A stretch of 35,014 nucleotides of DNA from Dehalococcoidia bacterium (GTDB taxonomy: Bacteria; Chloroflexota; Dehalococcoidia; Lucifugimonadales; Lucifugimonadaceae): NCBI GenBank assembly GCA_002710135.1, contig PAOY01000019.1, positions 1-35,014 of the forward strand, written 5' to 3'. Both the position numbers and the translations under genes were made by a program. The notes below the pieces were generated by a model. That model had not been told where the DNA came from. It ran no database searches and worked only from the letters and a program-made list of their open reading frames with translations. This document shows positions 9,973 to 18,705 of the stretch, in pieces; within the stretch, counting starts at the first letter, position 1; each line of letters starts with the position of its first letter.

Positions 9973-10254
9973 TTATTTTTTACTCTTCTTAAACATAGCA
10001 AGCATTCTATCAGTTACTAAAAATCCCCCAACTACGTTAATAGTAGCTAATATAACTCCAACAACTGAAAAAATTGTAGCTATTGTGTTGTGTGTGTTTG
10101 ATGCAATTATTATAGCTCCTACAATTACTACTCCTGATATAGCATTTGAACCAGACATCAGTGGAGTATGAAGAGTGGGTGGAACTTTTGTTATTATTTC
10201 ATAACCTATAAAAAGTGCTAAAACAAAAATAATTATTAGTGAAATTAATTCCAA
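9973..10254 (-). CDS. pntA2: NAD(P) transhydrogenase subunit alpha part 2 (membrane part)
   Basis: 93 aa: GYEIITKVPPTLHTPLMSGSNAISGVVIVGAI, diagnostic for the PntAB small membrane segment. Confidence 0.94.
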   Translation of the reverse strand: MELISLIIIFVLALFIGYEIITKVPPTLHTPLMSGSNAISGVVIVGAIIIASNTHNTIATIFSVVGVILATINVVGGFLVTDRMLAMFKKSKK

Positions 10255-10255
10255 T

Positions 10256-11365
10256 TTATCCCTCTATTCTTTTCTTGCCATTTTGAAATACCAACATTGC
10301 ATCAATTATTTCATCTTCTAAGTCCATCTCTATTTTAGAGTCCTTTATTATTATTTCTAGAAGACCATAAATATTTTTTGAATATACTAAAGATGCGTCG
10401 TAAGCCATTTCAGAAGATAAATTTTTTGGTCCATGGACTATTGTTCCATTTATGTTTACAGACTCCCCAAGAATAGTAGATTCGCAGTTTCCTCCTGAAG
10501 GAGCAGAAATATCAACTATCACGCTACCTGCTTTCATCTGTTCAACAGTATTTTTTTCAATTAATATTGGAGCCTTTCTACCTGGAATAGCTGCTGTAGA
10601 TATGACTGCATCTGATTTTAGTATATATTCCTTTAGGAATTCTAGTTGGGAAGTTTGTTTATCTTTGGACTGTTCTTTTGCATACCCACCAGAAGTTTCA
10701 GAATCCTCAGGAACTTCATCAGAAATAAATTTAGCACCTAGTGATTCAATTTGCTCTCCTGCTGCTAATCTTATATCGTATCCTGTTACTTCAGCTCCTA
10801 GTCTTTTCGCCGTAGCAATTGCTTGTAATCCAGCTACTCCTGCTCCTAATACCAATATCGATGATGGAGGAATTGTTCCTGCCGCAGTCATCATGAGAGG
10901 TAAATATTTTTTTAAAGAAGTTGCTGCTAATAATCCAGCTCTGTAACCAGCAATTGATGCTTGTGATGAAAGGGCATCTAATTTTTGAGCCCTTGCTATT
11001 CTAGGCACAAATTCCATTGCTAATAAAGAGAGACTATTTTTTGTACATATCTTAGAAATATTTTGATCTGTTCTTATATCTGTAAGGCTAATTACAGAAC
11101 TGTTTTGTATAAAGTTTGATTCTTTATTGTAGAATGCATTTACTGCAGTGATAATATTAACTTCTTTTGAGAGTTTTTTTACTATTTTGGCACCAGATGA
11201 TTCATATTGGTCATCTGTATAACCTGCTTTAATCCCAGAATTTTCTTCCACTTGAACAGATACCCCTAGGTTTATAATAGATTTTATATCTTTAGGTACT
11301 ATTGAAACTCTATTTTCAGAAGGATCATCCTCTTTTTTTATACCTAAAACTATGTTGTCTGCCAA
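10256..11365 (-). CDS. pntA1: NAD(P) transhydrogenase subunit alpha part 1 (NAD-binding, alanine dehydrogenase-like)
   Basis: 369 aa: ENRVSIVPKDI..., VLGAGVAGLQAIATAKRLGAEVTGYDIR, DAVISTAAIPGRKAPILI. TTG start with GGAG upstream. Confidence 0.94.
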   Translation of the reverse strand: MADNIVLGIKKEDDPSENRVSIVPKDIKSIINLGVSVQVEENSGIKAGYTDDQYESSGAKIVKKLSKEVNIITAVNAFYNKESNFIQNSSVISLTDIRTDQNISKICTKNSLSLLAMEFVPRIARAQKLDALSSQASIAGYRAGLLAATSLKKYLPLMMTAAGTIPPSSILVLGAGVAGLQAIATAKRLGAEVTGYDIRLAAGEQIESLGAKFISDEVPEDSETSGGYAKEQSKDKQTSQLEFLKEYILKSDAVISTAAIPGRKAPILIEKNTVEQMKAGSVIVDISAPSGGNCESTILGESVNINGTIVHGPKNLSSEMAYDASLVYSKNIYGLLEIIIKDSKIEMDLEDEIIDAMLVFQNGKKRIEG

Positions 11366-11484
11366 TTTAACTCCTGAAATTTAGAAAAAAGCTTATTATT
11401 TAAAATTTATAATACATTGATATTATATCCCGAAATTAAATTGAATATACTGTTTAACTAATTGAAAATTAAAGGAGTAAAGAT

Positions 11485-11802
11485 ATGTACCTCATAAGAA
11501 GAACTTACAAGACGAAGCCTTACGAAGCAGTAAATGTTGCAAAACTTGTTAAGGCTCAAGCTGATATGTATACATCTATAGGACAAAGAAGTGAATGTAG
11601 GGTGTATTACAATAATGGAACTAATCCTGGAGAGCCGAACAGAGTTTATTTAGAGTGGACATCTGAAGTATTTGATAATCCAAGTAGAGAAGGCAATGTT
11701 ATTCCTAAAGAAGTTATGGAATTAGGAGCAAAATATAGACCTTTATTAGATACTGATAACGGTCCTTCAAACTGGATTGAATTTTGGACAATATTAGAAT
11801 AA
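11485..11802 (+). CDS. Small conserved-looking protein, possible dimeric alpha/beta-barrel (ABM/NIPSNAP-like) fold
   Basis: 105 aa with strong SD (AAAGGAG) upstream of ATG. beta-alpha-beta-like pattern MYLIRRTYKTKPYEAVNVAKLVKAQ...RVYLEWTSE; fold assignment is tentative. Confidence 0.6.
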   Translation: MYLIRRTYKTKPYEAVNVAKLVKAQADMYTSIGQRSECRVYYNNGTNPGEPNRVYLEWTSEVFDNPSREGNVIPKEVMELGAKYRPLLDTDNGPSNWIEFWTILE

Positions 11803-12015
11803 TTATCCCCCTCGTGGGTATCTTTCATCTGAATGTAGATCTCTGATAATAGATTTAACTTCGTTGAAATACCTAGTTTTTTCTTCAATAAGTTCAAATA
11901 TTTCATCGCTATCTTCTTTGTCATAAAGATCCATTATTTCTTCATGAATTTTTTCAGCCAATTTTGATAACTCAGATACTGTTAGATCATCTAGGTTTTT
12001 CGAATCTTCATTCAT
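11803..12015 (-). CDS. Small highly charged hypothetical protein
   Basis: 70 aa, helical and charged: DLTVSELSKLAEKIHEEIMDLYDKEDSDEIFELIEEKTRYFNEVKSIIRDL. Last gene of the - strand run, 2-bp gap from the upstream gene. Confidence 0.6.
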   Translation of the reverse strand: MNEDSKNLDDLTVSELSKLAEKIHEEIMDLYDKEDSDEIFELIEEKTRYFNEVKSIIRDLHSDERYPRGG

Positions 12016-12017
12016 TT

Positions 12018-12881
12018 CTAGTAAATTGTTTTTGTAAGATTACTCTTAAAAATGTTTTTTTGAACCAAATTGATTTGATTAATTATTTTTTCTATTGTTT
12101 CTTGATCACTTGCTTGCTTAGTACTCCAAGCGATCAGATGATCTATAAAAAAATCTCCGTTAAGAACAAAGTTTTCTAGATTCAAATCTGAAAGAGTGTT
12201 TATATTCTTCTCATTATGCGGATATTCTAGAATACACTTATTATTAGATTCATTTTCCAAATTTACTAATCCTATAAGAGTCTCATCGAATATTTTATCT
12301 CCACTTTTTCTTATACCCCAAAATTGAGGTTTGATGTCCTTATTTATTAGGGTCTCTATTCCAGAAATTATTATCTCTTTTTCATTATGGTTTTTATTAT
12401 TTTCAAGTTTAGATTTAAAATCAATATCGATTATTAATCCTTTGTTGTATGAGTTACAAATTTCAATTAATCCTAATAACCTATCTATCGCTAATTCTTC
12501 AGCTAATTTGCTTCTGTTTTTCTCAAAATATATTTTCACGCTAAGTAAATTTGGATCAAAAATATTAATTATTTCCAATGCATCTTTTGCGCTGGGAATA
12601 GCTAGTCCCCCTCGATTTATGTGTTCAATAGCAATAGCAGTTTGAATATTTGACTTCTTCGATTGAAATAAAATACCTTCACATAAATTAGGTTCCCCCC
12701 AAATAAAGTAATTATTGTCCTTATTTGATTGGTTTAGTGATTCATAAATTAGATTTGCAGCTTTATTTGCTTGAAGCTTTTCAAGAGCTGATTTAGGACG
12801 ATTTTGATCTAAATTACACGATAAAACATTTGTCCTGTTATCTAATCCTATAAAAAAATTATTTTGTTTATTATCAATCAT
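12018..12881 (-). CDS. Divergent TIM-barrel aldolase-like protein (DUF2090 / tagatose-bisphosphate aldolase-like)
   Basis: 287 aa. IFDPNLLSVKIYFEKN...RLLGLIEICNSYNKGLIIDIDF resembles the DUF2090 segment FDPxxxKVxVxYNP...RLxxLxxxC; C-terminal FVLNGDFFIDHLIAWSTKQASDQETIEKIINQINLVQKNIF resembles GFAxGRTxFxxPxxAWxxGxIxxxExxxxIAxxYxxxI. Based on remembered family patterns. Confidence 0.5.
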   Translation of the reverse strand: MIDNKQNNFFIGLDNRTNVLSCNLDQNRPKSALEKLQANKAANLIYESLNQSNKDNNYFIWGEPNLCEGILFQSKKSNIQTAIAIEHINRGGLAIPSAKDALEIINIFDPNLLSVKIYFEKNRSKLAEELAIDRLLGLIEICNSYNKGLIIDIDFKSKLENNKNHNEKEIIISGIETLINKDIKPQFWGIRKSGDKIFDETLIGLVNLENESNNKCILEYPHNEKNINTLSDLNLENFVLNGDFFIDHLIAWSTKQASDQETIEKIINQINLVQKNIFKSNLTKTIY

Positions 12882-14295
12882 TACTTAACTTACTTAAGTT
12901 ATTTATTAATTCTTCATAATTTGTTTCAAAATAAAGAGATTTTCTACCATTTTTGATCATTTCTAAATGATCTGAATATCCCTGTTTTTTTACAAATGTA
13001 TTTAGAGTGTACAATGATTTTGGGATATTAAGGTCCTCGTTACCGTGTAAATTTATTACTAGATTCTGTATGTTATTGAAGCTACCTTTCAATAACTGTC
13101 CCATTGAATGCAAATAATTTGGTGCAAAAAATATCAATATTCTTTTGTTTTTATTAGAAGCTTTTTCACATAAATTAATCATTTTTTCTTTTTGTTCAAT
13201 AGTTAAATTTGTTCCATGAATTAATAAAGAAATAAATCCTTTGCTTATTTGAATTTCTTCATATAATTGATTTGCTTTGTATTGTTTTTCAAAATTATTT
13301 TCTTCATTATTCATGAGTAAATTTTGGGTTGTAATTTTTGTAGATTCTACATTCGGCTGATCAAATGGTTGTATGTTTATTGAAGTACAAAATATTGCTA
13401 TAGCATAATTTAAGACTTGGAATTTGTAAAACAAAGATTCATTATATTCTGTTTTAAGATTGATATTATTTTCTGAAAATAAATCCTCAGATGATGAAAA
13501 ACTAATGCATGGGTAGTTTCCATTAATATTTTTTAAGGGCAAAATTCCTTTTTCTTCTTTACCTGTTGATTCTGAGATCAATTGTTCTATCCAATCAGTT
13601 ATATAATCATTTTTATTTTCTGATAATACTGTGAAGATATTTTTGCCTTGTTTGTAGTTGCTTAAAAGAATTCCTGCTATTAATAATGCAGGATTATTCA
13701 TTTCATTTTTTATACAATTTTCATTAGCCTTATTTATATTTGAAATTATTTTACTTAATTTAAATCCACATAAATAGAATGGCAAAATTCCTAAATGCGT
13801 TGAGATACTAAATCTTCCCCCTGTTTTTTGGGGTGTGGCTAATATTTTCGAATCATCATTGTTTCCATCTTGTATATAAAATATATTACATTTTTTTTCA
13901 CCAATAATTTGTTTTAGTATTTTAGTTTCTAATGTCTTCCTTGATTTAGAACATATGAATACGGCTGTAGATAAATTATTTATCTTTTCTTTTATTTTTT
14001 TTATATGTGATATATCAAAATTATCTATAAATAGAATTTTTGATGGATTAATAAAAGAGGCGATTCTTGCCATACTTATAGACCCTCCCATACCTATAAA
14101 AACATAGTTCTCAAATTGGTCTATTTTTCTGTAAATTTCTTGAAATTCATCAATATGTATATTTTTAGTCCATTGAACTGGGATTTCTTCATAATTTTCA
14201 AAATCTCCTAAAGGGAATGAATCTTTAGTGGGCGTTAGAATCTTATTTATTATATTTTGATCAATTATTTGATCTAAATATTGTTCAAGCCTCAT
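12874..14295 (-). CDS. pgi: Glucose-6-phosphate isomerase (SIS-domain, Tal-Pgi-type)
   Basis: 473 aa: VFIGMGGSISMARIA (SIS), GGRFSISTHLGILPFYLCG, QPFDQPNVESTK. Start overlaps the tal stop as ATGA. Confidence 0.85.
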   Translation of the reverse strand: MRLEQYLDQIIDQNIINKILTPTKDSFPLGDFENYEEIPVQWTKNIHIDEFQEIYRKIDQFENYVFIGMGGSISMARIASFINPSKILFIDNFDISHIKKIKEKINNLSTAVFICSKSRKTLETKILKQIIGEKKCNIFYIQDGNNDDSKILATPQKTGGRFSISTHLGILPFYLCGFKLSKIISNINKANENCIKNEMNNPALLIAGILLSNYKQGKNIFTVLSENKNDYITDWIEQLISESTGKEEKGILPLKNINGNYPCISFSSSEDLFSENNINLKTEYNESLFYKFQVLNYAIAIFCTSINIQPFDQPNVESTKITTQNLLMNNEENNFEKQYKANQLYEEIQISKGFISLLIHGTNLTIEQKEKMINLCEKASNKNKRILIFFAPNYLHSMGQLLKGSFNNIQNLVINLHGNEDLNIPKSLYTLNTFVKKQGYSDHLEMIKNGRKSLYFETNYEELINNLSKLSND

Positions 14296-15332
14296 TTATT
14301 TATCAGTTTTGAAATTTTTTGATCGATAGTATCAAGAAGGGAATCATAAGATTCTTGGAATAACTTTATACCATTTAGTAACAATGAGTTTGTGATTTTT
14401 TCAAAATCAAATTGATTTTTAGAACTTTCATACATATCTTTAAAATTATCATTGATTTCTAAATTATTTGAAGTTAAAATCTTTGATTTTAACAAGTAAT
14501 CTATAGTCTCAAGTGGAAGTGTATTTATTGTATTTTTTAAGGGTAGATTGTATGTATAGTACTCTTGATTCAACTCTTTTGCTTTGACACTTGTTGATGC
14601 CCATAATAATTTTTGAAAATTATTTCCCATTTTTTCTTTTTTTGATAAAAATAAATCGTAAGCTCGAAAAGCATTAATGATTGCCATTTTATGGAATAAT
14701 GGGTTTTTAGAATCAATTATATTATCAACAGCTGTATCAATCCTGCTTATAAAAAATGAAGCCACTGATTTTGAATTTTTATTTTTATTTTTTGATTCTA
14801 TAAATGCTTCTAAGGTTTTTTTATAATTTTCAAATGAAAAAAGTAAAGTTATATTTACATTTATACCATTTTCAAGCAGTTGTTTTGTTGCATAGATCCC
14901 GTCTTCTGTACCAGGGATTTTTATCATTAGATTTTTTCTGTCTACTTTTGCCCAAAGTTTTTCAGCTTCAATTATAGTTTTCTCAGAATCATTTGCTAAA
15001 TGTGGATCAACTTCTAATGAAACAAATCCATCATTTTGATAACTATTTTCATAAACATGGCTTAATAAATCTGCTGCATTTCTTATGTCATCGGTAGCTA
15101 TTATTTCAAATATTTCTTTAGATGAAGTATATGTTTCTGATAATTTTAATATTTTTTTATCGTATGAATCACTGGAACTTATAGCTTTCTCAAATATTGA
15201 AGGATTGCTTGTAATCCCACTGATTCCATTAGATATTAAGTTCTTAAGATCTCCTGATTCGATCATTTGATTACTAATTGAATCTAGCCAAATAGATTGG
15301 TCTTTGTTTATTAAGTTTTCTATATTTGTCAT
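14292..15332 (-). CDS. tal: Transaldolase
   Basis: 346 aa: SIWLDSISNQMIESGDLKNLISNGISGITSNPSIFEKAI, VSLEVDPHLA, NLMIKIPGTEDG (Schiff-base Lys). Confidence 0.95.
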   Translation of the reverse strand: MTNIENLINKDQSIWLDSISNQMIESGDLKNLISNGISGITSNPSIFEKAISSSDSYDKKILKLSETYTSSKEIFEIIATDDIRNAADLLSHVYENSYQNDGFVSLEVDPHLANDSEKTIIEAEKLWAKVDRKNLMIKIPGTEDGIYATKQLLENGINVNITLLFSFENYKKTLEAFIESKNKNKNSKSVASFFISRIDTAVDNIIDSKNPLFHKMAIINAFRAYDLFLSKKEKMGNNFQKLLWASTSVKAKELNQEYYTYNLPLKNTINTLPLETIDYLLKSKILTSNNLEINDNFKDMYESSKNQFDFEKITNSLLLNGIKLFQESYDSLLDTIDQKISKLINK

Positions 15333-15333
15333 C

Positions 15334-15789
15334 TTAGGATAAGTTTTCTTTTTCTATTTGATTTAATTTTTCTTTTCGTCTTATGAATCTTTCTTCATCA
15401 ACAAATTTAGCATTTATAAACTCTGAAATAATTTCTTTTGCCAATGCATCCCCAATAATTCTGCCTCCTAAACATACAACATTCATATCATCATGTTCAA
15501 CTCCTTGACTAGCAGAATATGTATCATGACAAATCGCAGCTCTTACATTTTTATATTTATTAGCTACTACAGATGCTCCGACTCCCGAACCACATAAAAT
15601 TATCCCTTTATCGTATGATTTTTTGCTTATAGCATCAGCTACTAACCTTGAAGTATCAGGATAATCATCATTTGGATCATAAGCGGTGTCATTTAAATCC
15701 TTGATTTCAAAACCAAGTGAGTTTATGTGTTTGATGAGTATTTTTTTTAATTCAAATCCTCCATGATCGGAGCTTATACAGATTTTCAT
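15334..15789 (-). CDS. rpiB: Ribose-5-phosphate isomerase B
   Basis: 151 aa: MKICISSDHGGFELKK...GIILCGSGVGASVVANKYKNVRAAICHD. Confidence 0.96.
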   Translation of the reverse strand: MKICISSDHGGFELKKILIKHINSLGFEIKDLNDTAYDPNDDYPDTSRLVADAISKKSYDKGIILCGSGVGASVVANKYKNVRAAICHDTYSASQGVEHDDMNVVCLGGRIIGDALAKEIISEFINAKFVDEERFIRRKEKLNQIEKENLS

Positions 15790-15793
15790 TAGA

Positions 15794-17782
15794 TTATTTT
15801 AAAATTAAATTTGTTTTTTCAATTATTCTATCACTTGAAAATCCAAAAGAATTAATTAATTCTTTACCTGGAGCAGAAGCTCCAAAAGATTCAATGGAAA
15901 TAATATTTTCATTATTTTTTGTATATTTTTGCCATCCAAGACCAACTCCAGCTTCAACTGAAATTATTTTTGAAGTCTGATCTGGAATTATTTTTTTCCT
16001 GTATTCTTCAGTTTGACTATCAAATATATCCCAGCAGGGCATAGATACAACTCTTACTTTATGATTTTTACTTAATTCTTTTGCAGCAACAATAGTCTCT
16101 GCAACTTCAGAACCTGTAGATAAGAAAACTATTTCTGGGTTGTCTTTTGTATTTTCGTAACAAATATAAGCCCCTTTGGAAAAATCTTCTTTTGTGATTT
16201 TGAAGTTGCTCAAAGATTCTAAGTCTGGCAATGCTTGTCTTGAAAGAATTAAAGCAGAAGGTTTATTTTTGGTATTAATTGCAGCTTGCCATGCAAGAAA
16301 AGTTTCTTTTTTATCAGCTGGTCTGAATACATTTAAGTTAGGAATAGATCTCAAGCTCATAAGTTGAGAAATAGGTTGATGAGTAGGGCCATCTTCTCCT
16401 AAGCCAATAGAGTCGTGTGTAAATATCCAAATGCTATTTAAGTTAGATAAAGCGCTTAATCTTACAGCACCTCTCATATAGTCTGAAAAGACTAGAAACG
16501 TTCCTCCAAATATCCTGTAATTTCCGTGTGCAGAAATTCCATTCATTATTCCACCCATCCCATGCTCTCTAACTCCAAATTTTATATTTCGACCATGAGG
16601 TTTTATTTTTGAAAAATTATCTGAACCTTTGATTTCAGTATTAGTTGAACCAGTTAAGTCGGCAGATCCTCCTATTAAATTTGGGATATAGTCTTTAATA
16701 ATATTTATAGCATTCCCGGAAGATGCTCTTGTGGCTTCAGGATCATTTGATTTACTAATAGAATCTAATAATTTATGATCCCAGTCAGCGTCTATTTCTC
16801 CATTTAATATTTTTTCTATTTCTATATATAAATCAGGGTTCTTTAATTTGAAATTTTCATATTCCGTATTCCAGCTAGATTCTAATTTTTGTCCATTTTC
16901 TACTGATTCTCTCATGTGTGAAATAACATCTTCAGGTATTTCAAATTCTGAATATTCCCAGTTAAGGTTTTTTCTTGTAAGTATCGTTTCTTCTTCACCA
17001 AGGGGTTCCCCATGAGCAGACTCTTTTCCTGATTTATTTGGAGATCCATAGCCTATTGTGGTATTAGCGATAATAAGGGTTGGTTTGTCTAAATTACTTT
17101 TTGCTTTATTTATTGTGCTTTCCAATTCTTTGGTACTTAACCCATCTACATCTTCAAAAACTTCCCATCCATAAGATCTAAATCTATCACCTACGTTTTC
17201 AGTAAATGCAAGATCATTACTTCCATCTATAGAGATATTGTTTGAATCATAAATATAAATAATTTTTCCTAACCCCAATGTACCTGCCAATGAGGCAGCT
17301 TCAGATGCGATCCCTTCTTGTAAGTCCCCATCACCTACTATTCCAAATATATAATGATCAATTATTTCTTTGTACTTAGATGACAACATTTTTTCTGAAA
17401 TAGCCATCCCTACACCATTTGCAAAACCTTGACCTAAAGGACCAGTTGTTACTTCAATTCCTAAATTTAGATCTCTTTCTGGATGACCTGGAGTTTTTGA
17501 ACCAAATTGACGAAATTTTTTGAGATCATCTAATTCAAAATCATATCCAGTCAGATATAAGACGGAATACAATAAGGCTGAGGCATGACCTATGGATAAA
17601 ATAAACCTATCTCTATTATGAAATTTTGGGTTATTTGGATTATGTCTCATTATTTTTTTAAACAACGTATAAGCTATAGGAGCTGCTCCCATCGGCGCTC
17701 CGGGGTGCCCTGAATTTGCACTATTTACTTGATCTATGGAAAGAAATCTAAGGGCGTTTATGGATTTTTCTTCTATATTCAT
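15794..17782 (-). CDS. tkt: Transketolase
   Basis: 662 aa: LSIDQVNSANSGHPGAPMGAAPIAYTLF, GDGDLQEGIASEAASLAG, FTHDSIGLGEDGPTHQPISQLMSLRSIPNLNVFRPAD. Confidence 0.97.
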   Translation of the reverse strand: MNIEEKSINALRFLSIDQVNSANSGHPGAPMGAAPIAYTLFKKIMRHNPNNPKFHNRDRFILSIGHASALLYSVLYLTGYDFELDDLKKFRQFGSKTPGHPERDLNLGIEVTTGPLGQGFANGVGMAISEKMLSSKYKEIIDHYIFGIVGDGDLQEGIASEAASLAGTLGLGKIIYIYDSNNISIDGSNDLAFTENVGDRFRSYGWEVFEDVDGLSTKELESTINKAKSNLDKPTLIIANTTIGYGSPNKSGKESAHGEPLGEEETILTRKNLNWEYSEFEIPEDVISHMRESVENGQKLESSWNTEYENFKLKNPDLYIEIEKILNGEIDADWDHKLLDSISKSNDPEATRASSGNAINIIKDYIPNLIGGSADLTGSTNTEIKGSDNFSKIKPHGRNIKFGVREHGMGGIMNGISAHGNYRIFGGTFLVFSDYMRGAVRLSALSNLNSIWIFTHDSIGLGEDGPTHQPISQLMSLRSIPNLNVFRPADKKETFLAWQAAINTKNKPSALILSRQALPDLESLSNFKITKEDFSKGAYICYENTKDNPEIVFLSTGSEVAETIVAAKELSKNHKVRVVSMPCWDIFDSQTEEYRKKIIPDQTSKIISVEAGVGLGWQKYTKNNENIISIESFGASAPGKELINSFGFSSDRIIEKTNLILK

Positions 17783-17784
17783 AA

Positions 17785-18705
17785 TTAATTTACTTTATCA
17801 CCTTTTGTTTGCATTTTTATTTTATACAATGATTTATCTGAGGCGATAAATAATTGATCAAAGCTTTCTCCACCAAAGCATAAATTAGCAGTTCTTTGCT
17901 CAGGTATATGTATTTTTGCTATCAATTTTCCTTTTGGAGAAAAAATTTGTACACCATCCCAAGCTGATGAAAAAAGATTCCCGTTCTCGTCTACTTTGAT
18001 TCCATCTGGTTTTCCCGGTCTAGGAGTTGCAAAAACTCTTTTATTTTTAATTGAATTATCTACAACATCATAAGCAAATATATTTCCTGTTGCTCCTGTA
18101 TCTGTTATGTATACAACTTTTTCATCTGGAGAAAAGGCAATTCCATTAGGGGCATCTATTTCAGAAGTAAGTAATTTTACAGATTTGTTTTTATCAACTA
18201 TGTAAACGCCGTTATATATTGTTTCAGATCTAGACTCATAACCTTCATGATTGCTCATTATTCCATACTGAGGATCTGTGAACCAAATTGTCCCGTCAGA
18301 TTTACACACAAGATCATTTGGAGAATTAAATCTTTTTCCCTCTACTTTATTGGTAATAATATCCACATTTCCTGATTGATCTGTTATGCTAACAGCTCTA
18401 CGCCCATGTTCTGCAGTTATCATAAAACCATCTAAATCAACAGCATTTCCATTTGAAAAATTCGAAGGATATCTAAAAGTGCCAGTTTTTTCATTTTTTA
18501 AGTCATAAAAAAGCATTCTATTATTTGGAATGTCTGACCATACAACTATATTTTTTTCTTTCAAGTAAACTGGACCTTCAGCCCATTCACATCCTTCAAA
18601 AATTTTTGTTATGTTTTTATCATTTGAGAATAATGAATGAGAATTTTCATCGAATATTTCTACTTCATTTTTAAGCTCTTTAGAGTCTCTAACTATTTTT
18701 ACCAT
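17785..18705 (-). CDS. SMP-30/gluconolactonase-family protein
   Basis: 306 aa beta-propeller-like: CEWAEGPVYL, RFNSPNDLVCKSDGTIWFTDPQYGI, DAPNGIAFSPDEKVVYITDTG, KPDGIKVDENGNLFSSAWDGVQIF. Confidence 0.88.
   Translation of the reverse strand: MVKIVRDSKELKNEVEIFDENSHSLFSNDKNITKIFEGCEWAEGPVYLKEKNIVVWSDIPNNRMLFYDLKNEKTGTFRYPSNFSNGNAVDLDGFMITAEHGRRAVSITDQSGNVDIITNKVEGKRFNSPNDLVCKSDGTIWFTDPQYGIMSNHEGYESRSETIYNGVYIVDKNKSVKLLTSEIDAPNGIAFSPDEKVVYITDTGATGNIFAYDVVDNSIKNKRVFATPRPGKPDGIKVDENGNLFSSAWDGVQIFSPKGKLIAKIHIPEQRTANLCFGGESFDQLFIASDKSLYKIKMQTKGDKVN

Noticed and set aside
10452-10946. 164-aa + strand ORF antisense to pntA1
   Set aside because: Shadow ORF; the opposite strand encodes a clearly conserved PntA1. 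Composition is low-complexity antisense and has no recognisable domain.
9944-12645. ORFs 9944-10171 +, 11646-11924 -, 11964-12179 +, 12331-12645 +
   Set aside because: Overlap conserved pnt genes or better-supported small ORFs on the other strand; hydrophobic or low-complexity shadow translations.
14292-14295. tal/pgi ATGA overlap as a possible broken Tal-Pgi fusion
   Set aside because: Separate tal and pgi are common, and the overlap looks like ordinary translational coupling; no evidence of a frameshifted fusion.
15085-16367. ORFs 15085-15270 + and 16176-16367 +
   Set aside because: Antisense to transaldolase and transketolase respectively; no domain.
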